Assembly: GCA_024653875.1 (NCBI GenBank)
Contig: JANLHE010000581.1
Location: 1 to 12,097, forward strand
Source of the DNA: Acidobacteriota bacterium
Lineage (GTDB): Bacteria > Acidobacteriota > Vicinamibacteria > Vicinamibacterales > SCN-69-37
Direction of reading: 5' to 3'
Length of the DNA: 12,097 bases
Position 1 is the stretch's first letter. Each line of letters starts with the position of its first letter. Of the stretch, positions 1 through 6,784 are shown piece after piece. A program made the position numbers and the translations under genes. The notes under the pieces are model-generated. The model searched no databases and was not told the origin of the DNA. It saw only the letters and a program-made list of their open reading frames with translations.

Positions 1-2
1 CG

Positions 3-86
3 CAGCGCCCCCTGCTCGGGCTGACGCGGACGATAGCTGAGGGAGTGGGCCACGGCACGGGGGTGGGCCGCAAGGCCCGTGTCTGA
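3..86 (+). CDS. Possible C-terminal end of an upstream gene (partial, unidentified)
   Basis: One plus-strand frame is open from the window edge to a TGA at 84-86 and would encode about 27 residues ending in GHGTGVGRKARV. About 23 of its 27 codons end in G or C, as in the certain genes nearby, while the other two plus-strand frames stop earlier. The terminator-like hairpin at 116-151 lies 29 nt downstream of the stop, which fits a gene end. The residues match no family I recognise, and the minus strand is also open here, so this is only a suggestion. Confidence 0.3.
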   Translation, partial: QRPLLGLTRTIAEGVGHGTGVGRKARV

Positions 87-115
87 TCTGCAACGGGTAC
101 CGAAGCCCAAGACAA

Positions 116-151
116 GAACGGGCGCGTAAGGTGTCCCCTCCGCGCCCGTTC
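116..151 (+). terminator. Terminator-like hairpin upstream of the M16 gene pair
   Basis: Positions 116-126 and 141-151 are perfect reverse complements (11-bp GC-rich stem, 14-nt loop). No run of T follows on either strand, so it is not a textbook intrinsic terminator. It could end transcription of an upstream gene, or act as a structured leader if the M16 transcript starts further upstream. Confidence 0.4.
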
Positions 152-247
152 GATTACCCTATTGAATTGCTCGATTTCCCGATGCGGTTGTCGATTCTCC
201 TGAGCATGAGGAGCCGATTCTACCGCAGCGGGATTACACTGGAGCGC

Positions 248-1609
248 ATGACCCTGCAACGTTTTCGCATTGGCTCAGCCCTGACCCTGGCGGCGCTGCT
301 GACGCTGGCTTCCCTCTCCGCGCAGCAGGCGCCCAAGGTGTCAGCCCCCTATGAGATGTTCACGTTGCCGAACGGCCTGACGGTCATCCTGCACGAGGAC
401 CACACCGTGCCGATGGTGACGGTCAACGTCTGGTATCACGCCGGCTCGGCCCGCGAGAAGTTCGGCCGCACCGGCTTTGCGCACCTGTTCGAGCACATCC
501 TGTTCGAGGGCTCGAAACACGTGAAGGAAGGCGACTTCGACAACCTGCTGGAAGCCGCCGGCGGCAACAACAACGGCTCCACCACCACCGACCGCACGAA
601 CTACTACGAGTCGCTCCCTTCGAACGCCCTGGACCTGGCGCTGTTCCTGGAGTCGGACCGCATGGGGTACCTGCTCGACGTGGTGACGCCGCAACTGGTC
701 GACGGCCAGCGCGACGTCGTGAAAAACGAACGCCGCCAGAGTTACGAGAACGCGCCGTACGGCATGTCCAACGTGCGCATCACCGAGCTGATGTACCCGA
801 AGACGCACCCGTATCACTGGCCGGTCATCGGCTACATGGAAGACCTCACGGCCGCGACGCACGACGACGTGAAGGAGTTCTTCACCCGGTACTACGCGCC
901 CGGCAACGCCAGCATCGTCATCGCCGGAGACATCAACCCGGCCGACGCGCGCAAGAAGATTGAACATTGGTTCTCGGACGTGAAGCCGGGCGCGCACCTG
1001 CCGCCGATCGAGGCGCCGCCGGTGGAACTCACCTCGGTGATCAAGGACACGATGACCGACAACGTGCAGCTGCCACGCCTGACGATGGTGTGGCACTCGC
1101 CCGCGATGTTCAAGCCGGGTGATGCGGAACTGGACGTGCTGGCCAACGTGCTGACCGGCGGCAAGAACTCGCGGCTCTACAAGCGCCTGGTGTACGAACT
1201 GCAGCTCGTGCAGAACATCTCGGCGTTCCAGGGCAGCGCGGCGCTGGGCTCGCGATTCCAGATCACCGCGACGGCCCGGCCGTCCGCCGAGGCGCCGGCC
1301 GCGGTGCTCGAGAAGATCAAGGCCATCATCGACGAGGAGATCGAGAAGCTGAAGCAGACGCCGCCGGACGCGCGTGAAGTGCAGCGCGCGCTCAACGGCA
1401 TCGAATCCAACTTCCTGGCCTCGATGCAGCGGAGCGCGTCGAAGGCCGACCAGATGAACGCGTACTACTTCGCCACGGGCAACCCGGACTACTTCGCCGA
1501 GGACCTGGCCCGGTATCTGGCGCTGCAGCCCAACGACATTCAGGCCGCCGCGCGCCGCTGGCTGCCCTCGGACCGGCGTCTCGAGATGTCGGTGCTTCCG
1601 AAGAAATAG
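248..1609 (+). CDS. Secreted M16B zinc metallopeptidase, catalytic subunit
   Basis: A pitrilysin/insulinase-family (M16) zinc peptidase, which cleaves peptides or small proteins inside a clamshell chamber. From the ATG at 248 it is 453 residues. Residues 1-25 form a signal peptide (basic MTLQRFR, a hydrophobic stretch, then SLSAQQ), so it acts outside the cytoplasm. The inverted zinc motif HxxEH is intact at H79, E82 and H83, and E161 in a NERRQ stretch is about 77 residues later, where the third zinc ligand is expected. The N- and C-terminal M16 halves are both present, and the length is normal for an M16B subunit. The frame stays open to 131, but starting there would bury the signal peptide behind 39 residues, so 248 is preferred despite a GGAG (241-244) only 3 nt from the ATG. 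The R/Y substrate motif of the partner subunit is not evident. It ends 16 nt before the second M16 gene's preferred start, so the two are probably co-expressed. Confidence 0.93.
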   Translation: MTLQRFRIGSALTLAALLTLASLSAQQAPKVSAPYEMFTLPNGLTVILHEDHTVPMVTVNVWYHAGSAREKFGRTGFAHLFEHILFEGSKHVKEGDFDNLLEAAGGNNNGSTTTDRTNYYESLPSNALDLALFLESDRMGYLLDVVTPQLVDGQRDVVKNERRQSYENAPYGMSNVRITELMYPKTHPYHWPVIGYMEDLTAATHDDVKEFFTRYYAPGNASIVIAGDINPADARKKIEHWFSDVKPGAHLPPIEAPPVELTSVIKDTMTDNVQLPRLTMVWHSPAMFKPGDAELDVLANVLTGGKNSRLYKRLVYELQLVQNISAFQGSAALGSRFQITATARPSAEAPAAVLEKIKAIIDEEIEKLKQTPPDAREVQRALNGIESNFLASMQRSASKADQMNAYYFATGNPDYFAEDLARYLALQPNDIQAAARRWLPSDRRLEMSVLPKK

Positions 1610-1614
1610 CGCGC

Positions 1615-1618
1615 AGGA
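1615..1618 (+). promoter_or_regulatory. Ribosome binding site deciding the start of the second M16 gene
   Basis: AGGA lies in the gap after the first M16 stop. It is 7 nt from the ATG at 1626 and only 1 nt from the ATG at 1620, which favours 1626 as the true start. Confidence 0.55.
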
Positions 1619-1625
1619 CATGATC

Positions 1626-3083
1626 ATGACCAACATCAAGAGAACCCTGACTGGATTGACCGTCGCGTTGACCCTGGTGGCGTCCGCGCTGACGTTTCCG
1701 CTTGCGGCCCAGCAGGCGCCCGACCGCTCGAAGGCCCCGGCTCCTGGCGCGGTGCCGGCGTTGAAACTGCCGCCGATCCAGAAGCGGACGCTGGCCAACG
1801 GCCTCCCCGTGTGGATCGTGGAGATGCCGAAGGTGCCGGTGGTCCAGGTCAACCTGATCATGCACGCCGGCGCGGCCACCGACCCGTCCGGCAAGTACGG
1901 CCTGGCGAGCTTTACCTCCGCGATGCTCGACGAGGGCGCCGGCACCCGCAACGCGCTGGAACTGGCCGACGCCATCGAGTTCCTCGGGATCAATATCTCG
2001 ACGGGCAGTTCCTGGGATGCGTCCACCGTCGGTCTGTTCACGCCGGTGTCGAAGCTCGATGACGCGCTGCCCCTGATGGCGGACGTGGCGCTGCACCCGG
2101 CGTTTTCGGACGGCGAAGTGGAACGGCTCCGCAAGGAGCGGCTGACCTCGATCATCCAGCAGCGCGACAACGCCGGGTCGCTGGCGAGCGCGGGCTTCGC
2201 GCAGGTGGTGTATGGGCCGCGTCACCGCTACGGCGCCATTGCCATGGGCAACAGCATCTCCAATGGCGAGATGACCGCGCGGGAGATCCGGGCATTTCAT
2301 GCGCAGTACTACCAGCCGCAGAACGCGCACCTGCTGGTGGTGGGCGACGTCAAGCCCGACACGATTCTCCCGAAGCTGGAGAAGGCCTTCGGCGGCTGGA
2401 AGAACGGCGCGGCGCCGGCCACAGTCGTGCTGCCGGAAGCCACGCAGCATGCGGCCAGGCAGATCTATCTGATCGATCGCCCCGGCTCGCAGCAGTCGGT
2501 GATCCGCATCGGCTGGGTCGGCGTGCCCCGCAGCACGCCGGACTTCTACGTGCTTGAAGTGCTGAATACGGTGCTGGGCGGCTCGTTCACGTCGCGCCTC
2601 AACCAGAACCTGCGCGAGCGCAACGGCTACTCGTACGGCGCCAGCTCGTCGTTCGACATGCGCTCCGCGCCCGGCCCCTTCGCCGCATCGTCTGCGGTCC
2701 AGACGGACAAGACCGTGGAATCGCTGAAGGAGTTCTTCAACGAACTCACCGCCATCCGCTTGCCGATTCCCGCTGACGAACTTGCGCGCGCAAAGAACTA
2801 CCAGGCGCTCGGATTCCCCGCCGGTTTCGAGACCACCGGATCGATGGCGGCGCAACTGAGCGAGCTCGTCATCTACAACCTGAACGAATCGCTGTTCAAC
2901 GAGTACATCGGAAAGATCCAGGCGGTCACGGTGGCTGACGCGCAGCGCGCCGCGAACCAGTACATCCAGCCCGACAGGTTCGCCGTCATCGTCGTCGGCG
3001 ACCTTGCCCGTATCGAGCAGCCGATTCGCGCCGCCAACCTGGGTCCGGTCCGGGTGGTGCCCGTCGATGACGTGCTGAAGTAA
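1626..3083 (+). CDS. Secreted M16B protein, non-catalytic partner subunit
   Basis: The second M16-family protein, 485 residues from the ATG at 1626. An in-frame ATG at 1620 also exists, but AGGA (1615-1618) is 1 nt from it and 7 nt from 1626, so 1626 is the better start. Residues up to about 28 are a signal peptide ending near FPLAAQQ. Where the partner has HxxEH this protein reads FTSAMLDEG, so the zinc site is absent. It does have the family's R/Y motif, with R330 and Y335 in the stretch LRERNGYSYGASSSFD. In known M16B heterodimers (mitochondrial processing peptidase type, and bacterial paired subunits) one chain brings zinc and the other the R/Y pair that positions substrate. The division of motifs here predicts such a heterodimer with the gene just upstream. 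That is inferred from motifs and adjacency; no substrate can be read from the sequence. Confidence 0.92.
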   Translation: MTNIKRTLTGLTVALTLVASALTFPLAAQQAPDRSKAPAPGAVPALKLPPIQKRTLANGLPVWIVEMPKVPVVQVNLIMHAGAATDPSGKYGLASFTSAMLDEGAGTRNALELADAIEFLGINISTGSSWDASTVGLFTPVSKLDDALPLMADVALHPAFSDGEVERLRKERLTSIIQQRDNAGSLASAGFAQVVYGPRHRYGAIAMGNSISNGEMTAREIRAFHAQYYQPQNAHLLVVGDVKPDTILPKLEKAFGGWKNGAAPATVVLPEATQHAARQIYLIDRPGSQQSVIRIGWVGVPRSTPDFYVLEVLNTVLGGSFTSRLNQNLRERNGYSYGASSSFDMRSAPGPFAASSAVQTDKTVESLKEFFNELTAIRLPIPADELARAKNYQALGFPAGFETTGSMAAQLSELVIYNLNESLFNEYIGKIQAVTVADAQRAANQYIQPDRFAVIVVGDLARIEQPIRAANLGPVRVVPVDDVLK

Positions 3084-4292
3084 GTGGTTGTCGTTGTCGG
3101 GGCGGGCGCGGCCGGGCTGGTTGCGGCGATCTTCGCGCGGTCATCGGGCCGCGAGGTCCTGTTGCTGGAGCGCACGTCCGACGGCGGCCGCAAGATCCTG
3201 ATTAGCGGCGGCGGCAGGTGCAACATCCTGCCGTCCTCGCTTCGCCCCGAGCGGTTCGTCTCCGACTCCCCGTCCCACCTTGTACGCGGCCTGCTGCGGT
3301 CGTGGTCCCTTGACGGGCAGCGCGCGTTCTTTGAACACGACGTTGGCATCCCCCTCGCTCTGGAGAAGGAAACCGGCAAGCTGTTCCCCGCCTCGAACCG
3401 CGCCCGCGACGTGCGTGACGGCCTGATGGCGATGGCCGTCGCGAAGGGCGTCACCGTCCAGACCCAGACCAGCGTCACCGACGTGCGGCGCGCGGACACG
3501 CCCACCGCGGACACCCGGTGGCGGGTCGCGACATCGCGCGGCGACGTCGATGCCACGTCGGTCGTTCTGGCGGCCGGCGGACTATCGGTGCCGCTGACCG
3601 GCAGCGACGGCACGGGCCTGACCATCGCGCAGCGGCTCGGCCTCGAGATGCACCCCACGTATCCCGCCCTGACGCCGCTGACGGGCGCGACGCCCCTGCT
3701 CGCGGCGCTCTCAGGGATTTCGCTCGACGTTCGTATCAGGGCCAAGTGGCAGGGCCACACCACCGAGTCGCACGGAGGTTTCCTGTTCACGCATCGCGGC
3801 TACAGCGGCCCGTCCGTGCTCGACGTGTCGCACGTGGCCGTGAGACATCCCGAAGCGGTCCTTCGCGTTCAATGGACGGAACGGGACGCGGACACGTGGA
3901 CGCGCGAGTTGACGGCCGCGCAGGGCCTCGTCGTCAACGTGGTCGCGCGGTACCTGCCCGAACGCCTGGCCGAGGTCTTGTGCCTGGAAGCCGGCCTGCC
4001 GCCGGATCGACGGGGACCCGAGTTGCGACGGCAGGAACGGACCGCGCTGGTGGATGCGCTGACCTCCTACGTGCTGCCGTGGCGCGGTGACGAAGGGTAC
4101 AAGAAAGCCGAGGTCACCGGTGGCGGCGTAGCCCTGACCGACGTCAAACCAGGCACGCTGGAGACATTCCGGCATCCCGGGCTCTTCATCTGCGGCGAGA
4201 TGCTCGACGCGTTCGGGCCGATTGGCGGCTACAACTTCGCGTGGGCGTGGGTCACTGGCCGCGTGGCTGGATTGGCGGCCGGTCGGTCCTGA
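3084..4292 (+). CDS. BaiN/HI0933-family FAD-dependent oxidoreductase
   Basis: A flavoprotein of the HI0933/YhiN/BaiN family (often named aminoacetone oxidase family FAD-binding enzyme), 402 residues and the usual length. The N-terminal Rossmann loop is GAGAAG (residues 6-11), with the ribose-binding acid E29 in LLLER. The family signature GRKILISGGGRCN follows at 35-47. The C-terminal FAD-contact motif GEMLDAFGPIGGYN is at about 371-384, followed by a helix ending in the typical WVTGRVAG. No signal peptide is seen, so it is cytoplasmic. The start is a GTG directly after the TAA of the M16 partner gene and in the same reading frame. No Shine-Dalgarno is evident, so translation probably depends on ribosomes finishing the upstream gene. 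BaiN itself is linked to flavin-dependent reduction of bile-acid intermediates, but most family members have no proven substrate, so I give no specific reaction. Its place behind two peptidase genes gives no clear functional clue. Confidence 0.9.
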   Translation: MVVVVGAGAAGLVAAIFARSSGREVLLLERTSDGGRKILISGGGRCNILPSSLRPERFVSDSPSHLVRGLLRSWSLDGQRAFFEHDVGIPLALEKETGKLFPASNRARDVRDGLMAMAVAKGVTVQTQTSVTDVRRADTPTADTRWRVATSRGDVDATSVVLAAGGLSVPLTGSDGTGLTIAQRLGLEMHPTYPALTPLTGATPLLAALSGISLDVRIRAKWQGHTTESHGGFLFTHRGYSGPSVLDVSHVAVRHPEAVLRVQWTERDADTWTRELTAAQGLVVNVVARYLPERLAEVLCLEAGLPPDRRGPELRRQERTALVDALTSYVLPWRGDEGYKKAEVTGGGVALTDVKPGTLETFRHPGLFICGEMLDAFGPIGGYNFAWAWVTGRVAGLAAGRS

Positions 4293-4307
4293 AGTCCTGA
4301 GGTCCGG

Positions 4308-4313
4308 TAGAAT
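4308..4313 (+). promoter_or_regulatory. Candidate -10 box of the S9D peptidase gene
   Basis: TAGAAT matches the bacterial -10 consensus at 5 of 6 positions and lies 25 nt before the ATG at 4339. That gives a leader of about 19 nt holding a strong Shine-Dalgarno. No good -35 box is present 16-18 nt upstream, where the sequence is GC-rich. The spacing resembles the TACAAT at 8390-8395 before the metallo-hydrolase gene. Confidence 0.45.
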
Positions 4314-4325
4314 GCCTCCGATCCC

Positions 4326-4332
4326 AGGAGGA
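4326..4332 (+). promoter_or_regulatory. Strong Shine-Dalgarno fixing the start of the S9D peptidase
   Basis: AGGAGGA is followed by a 6-nt spacer and the ATG at 4339, immediately before a signal peptide. This decides between 4339 and the long upstream open frame that would begin inside the flavoprotein gene. Confidence 0.85.
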
Positions 4333-4338
4333 TTGCCA

Positions 4339-6726
4339 ATGTCCAGATTACAGATTCGCGCCGGGCTCGCAGTCGCCCTCGCCGCCCTCATCATCGTTGC
4401 TCCCGCCGCACAGTCAACGGCGCCGTCGGGTTACCTGACGCCGCCCAAGGTCATCATGGACATCATGGACGCCGAGCCGCTCCCCGGCGTGGTGGTGTCA
4501 CCCGATCGGAAGACGCTGCTGCTGACGCATCGGAGGAGCATGCCGACGCTGGCGGAAGTGGCCTCGCCGATGCTGCGGCTGGGCGGATCGCGCATCAGCC
4601 CGCTCTCCAACGGATCGCACGTCCTGAACGGGACGACCGGGCTCACGTTGAAGGACGTCGCGACGGGGGTTGAGCGGAAGCTCACGCTTCCCGCCGAGGG
4701 GTCGTTCGGCGCATCCTTCTCCCCGGACGGCGCCAAACTCTCGATCACCCACACGACCGACTCCGGCATTCGCCTGCTCGTGGCCGATATCGCCACCGGC
4801 CAGGTGCGCACGGTCCTCGACGGCGGCGTCAACGGCCTGGGTGGCGGCTGCTCGTGGCTGGAGGACTCCAGCGGGTTCATGTGCGGCCTGATTCCGGCGG
4901 GCCGCGGCGCGGCACCGCCCACGCCGCGCGTGCCCACGACGCCGAATATGCAACAGAACATGGGGACCGTGGCGGCGGGCCGCACCTACCAGGACCTGCT
5001 TACGAACGCGCACGACGAGGCGCTGTACGACTACTACTTCACGAGCCAGCCGGCGTGGGTCAGCCTGGCCGGCACGCCGACGCCGTTCGGCAAGCCGGCC
5101 GTGTACGCCGGTCTGCAGATCTCCTCCGACGCGAAGTACCTGATCGTCACGCGCGTCAAGCGGCCGTACTCCTACCTGCTGCCCGCAGGCAGCTTTCCAA
5201 GGGACGTCGAGATCTGGGATCGCACCGGCACGCCCGTGCGCACGCTCGCTGATGTGCCGATGGGCGATGTGGTGCCGGTGAACGGCGTACACCAGGGTCC
5301 GCGCAACGCGCGCTGGCATCCGCTGGAACCCGCCACGCTGCTGTACGTCGAGGCGCTCGACAAAGGCGACATCCGGAACACGGTGCCGCATCGCGATCGT
5401 GTGATGAGCCTGACCGCGCCGTTCACGGGCCAGCCGGCTGAGCTGATCAAGACCACATGGCGCGCCGGCGGCATGACGTTCACCGAACGCGGCGCCATCC
5501 TGGTGAGCGAATCCGATCGCGCCAGCCGCATGAGCCGGACCTGGCTGTACGAGACGGGCTTCACCGCCACGCCGAGAAAACTCTGGGAACGCGCGCAGGA
5601 AGACCGGTACGGCGATCCCGGCTCTCCGCTGATGCGGCCGGGCACGGGCAAGGCGATACAGGTGGGCGACGCGGTCTACCTGACCGGCGCCGGCGCCTCA
5701 CCCAAAGGCGACCTCCCGTTCCTGGATCGCCTCAATCTGAAGACGCTGCAGAAGGAGCGCATCTGGCAGAGCACCGAGGACGCGTACGAAACCCTCGTGG
5801 CCCTGGTGGACGACAATGCCACGCGCGTGATCACCCGCCGCGAAACCAAGCAAATCCCGCCCAACTACGTGATGCGCGATCGCACGGCCGGTTCGATGAC
5901 GCCCATCACCGCGTTCAAGGATCCGCATCCGCAACTCTCGGACGTGCAGAAACAGTTCGTGACGTACAAGCGCGCCGACGGCGTCACGCTGTCGGGCACG
6001 ATCTACCTGCCGCCGAGCTACAAGCCGGGCACCAGGCTTCCGATGTTCGTGTGGGCCTATCCGCAGGAATTCACGAACGCCGACGCCGCCAGCCAGATCA
6101 GCGGCTCTCCGAACCGGTTCACGCTGGTCAGGGGCGCGTCACACCTGCTCCTGCTGACGCAGGGCTACGCCATCTTCGACGGCGCCACGATGCCGATCAT
6201 CGGTTCCGGTGAAACCGCCAACGACACGTACGTCGAGCAACTGGTGGCCAGCGCGCAGGCGGCCGTGGACTACGCGGTCAACGCGGGCATCGCGGATCGC
6301 ACGCGCATCGGCGTGGGCGGCCACAGTTACGGCGCGTTCATGACCGCGAACCTGCTCGCGCACTCGGACATCTTCGCCGCCGGCGTGGCGCGCAGCGGCG
6401 CGTACAACCGCACGTTGACGCCGTTCGGCTTCCAGAACGAAACCCGCACCTTCTGGGAAGCACCGGACGTCTACGCGAAGATGTCGCCCTTCTGGCACGC
6501 GCACAAGGTCAAGGAACCGATTCTGCTGATCCACGGCGAGCTGGACAACAACTCGGGCACGTTCCCGATTCAGTCCGAGCGCTTCTACATGGCGCTCAAG
6601 GGCCACGGCGCCACCGTACGCTACGTCACGTTGCCGTACGAATCACACGGCTACTCGGCGCGTGAGTCCAACCTGCACGTGATGGCCGAGACGCTCAATT
6701 GGCTCGACAAGTACGTGAAGCGCTGA
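4339..6726 (+). CDS. Secreted S9D-type prolyl oligopeptidase-fold glutamyl endopeptidase
   Basis: A serine peptidase of the prolyl oligopeptidase clan, 795 residues from the ATG at 4339. Residues 1-27 form a signal peptide (MSRLQIR, hydrophobic core, PAAQS), so it acts outside the cytoplasm. The opening stretch TPPKVIMDIMDAEPLPGVV and the later RRSMPTLAEVASP resemble plant and bacterial glutamyl endopeptidases (S9D), which cut after Glu. A beta-propeller region fills residues about 40-520. The C-terminal alpha/beta-hydrolase domain carries the full triad: S663 in GGHSYGAF, D736 in IHGELDNNSGTF, and H770 in YESHGYSARE. The length fits the family. A short Pro/Ala/Gly-rich stretch (GRGAAPPTPRVPTTP) around residues 193-207 is probably a loop. 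It has its own candidate promoter and ribosome binding site, and its stop is followed within 4 nt by the inverted repeat at 6730. The family and triad are clear; the Glu preference is inferred from family resemblance. Confidence 0.92.
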   Translation: MSRLQIRAGLAVALAALIIVAPAAQSTAPSGYLTPPKVIMDIMDAEPLPGVVVSPDRKTLLLTHRRSMPTLAEVASPMLRLGGSRISPLSNGSHVLNGTTGLTLKDVATGVERKLTLPAEGSFGASFSPDGAKLSITHTTDSGIRLLVADIATGQVRTVLDGGVNGLGGGCSWLEDSSGFMCGLIPAGRGAAPPTPRVPTTPNMQQNMGTVAAGRTYQDLLTNAHDEALYDYYFTSQPAWVSLAGTPTPFGKPAVYAGLQISSDAKYLIVTRVKRPYSYLLPAGSFPRDVEIWDRTGTPVRTLADVPMGDVVPVNGVHQGPRNARWHPLEPATLLYVEALDKGDIRNTVPHRDRVMSLTAPFTGQPAELIKTTWRAGGMTFTERGAILVSESDRASRMSRTWLYETGFTATPRKLWERAQEDRYGDPGSPLMRPGTGKAIQVGDAVYLTGAGASPKGDLPFLDRLNLKTLQKERIWQSTEDAYETLVALVDDNATRVITRRETKQIPPNYVMRDRTAGSMTPITAFKDPHPQLSDVQKQFVTYKRADGVTLSGTIYLPPSYKPGTRLPMFVWAYPQEFTNADAASQISGSPNRFTLVRGASHLLLLTQGYAIFDGATMPIIGSGETANDTYVEQLVASAQAAVDYAVNAGIADRTRIGVGGHSYGAFMTANLLAHSDIFAAGVARSGAYNRTLTPFGFQNETRTFWEAPDVYAKMSPFWHAHKVKEPILLIHGELDNNSGTFPIQSERFYMALKGHGATVRYVTLPYESHGYSARESNLHVMAETLNWLDKYVKR

Positions 6727-6729
6727 AAA

Positions 6730-6781
6730 CGACCTCAGAGGTCGGTTGGGAACGCTCTGACCCAACCGACCTCTGAGGTCG
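6730..6781. terminator. Perfect 21-bp inverted repeat between convergent genes (probable terminator)
   Basis: Positions 6730-6750 and 6761-6781 are exact reverse complements separated by a 10-nt loop (6751-6760). Each arm also contains its own small palindrome: GACCTC-A-GAGGTC on the left (6731-6743), and an 8-bp-arm version with a central T on the right (6766-6782). It starts 4 nt after the S9D stop and ends 3 nt before the serine hydrolase stop. Read on the minus strand the hairpin is followed by TTTT (plus positions 6729-6726), which suits a terminator for the serine hydrolase. On the plus strand no T run follows. The arm-within-arm design resembles interspersed intergenic repeats as well as terminators. 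Confidence 0.75.
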
Positions 6782-6784
6782 GCC

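Noticed and set aside
56..81. Small hairpin with a GCAA loop (GGGCC at 65-69, GGCCC at 74-78), considered as part of a structured RNA
   Set aside because: The stem is only 5 bp in very GC-rich sequence, alternative pairings exist, and nothing nearby matches RNase P RNA, tmRNA or SRP RNA features I know.
131..247. 39-codon N-terminal extension of the first M16 protein
   Set aside because: It would place a hydrophilic segment before the signal peptide. Internal ATGs at 182 and 206 lack ribosome binding sites as well.
341..2170. A 609-codon open frame antisense to both M16 genes
   Set aside because: Long antisense frames are expected in GC-rich coding DNA. The predicted protein is rich in Arg, His, Val and Gly with no recognisable motifs, while the plus strand has two complete M16 proteins.
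1392..2855. A second long antisense open frame (487 codons)
   Set aside because: Same Arg-rich shadow composition, overlapping the well-supported second M16 gene and lacking any domain or ribosome binding site.
4222..4338. 39-codon N-terminal extension of the S9D peptidase
   Set aside because: It overlaps the flavoprotein gene end and would precede a clear signal peptide; AGGAGGA at 4326 supports the ATG at 4339.
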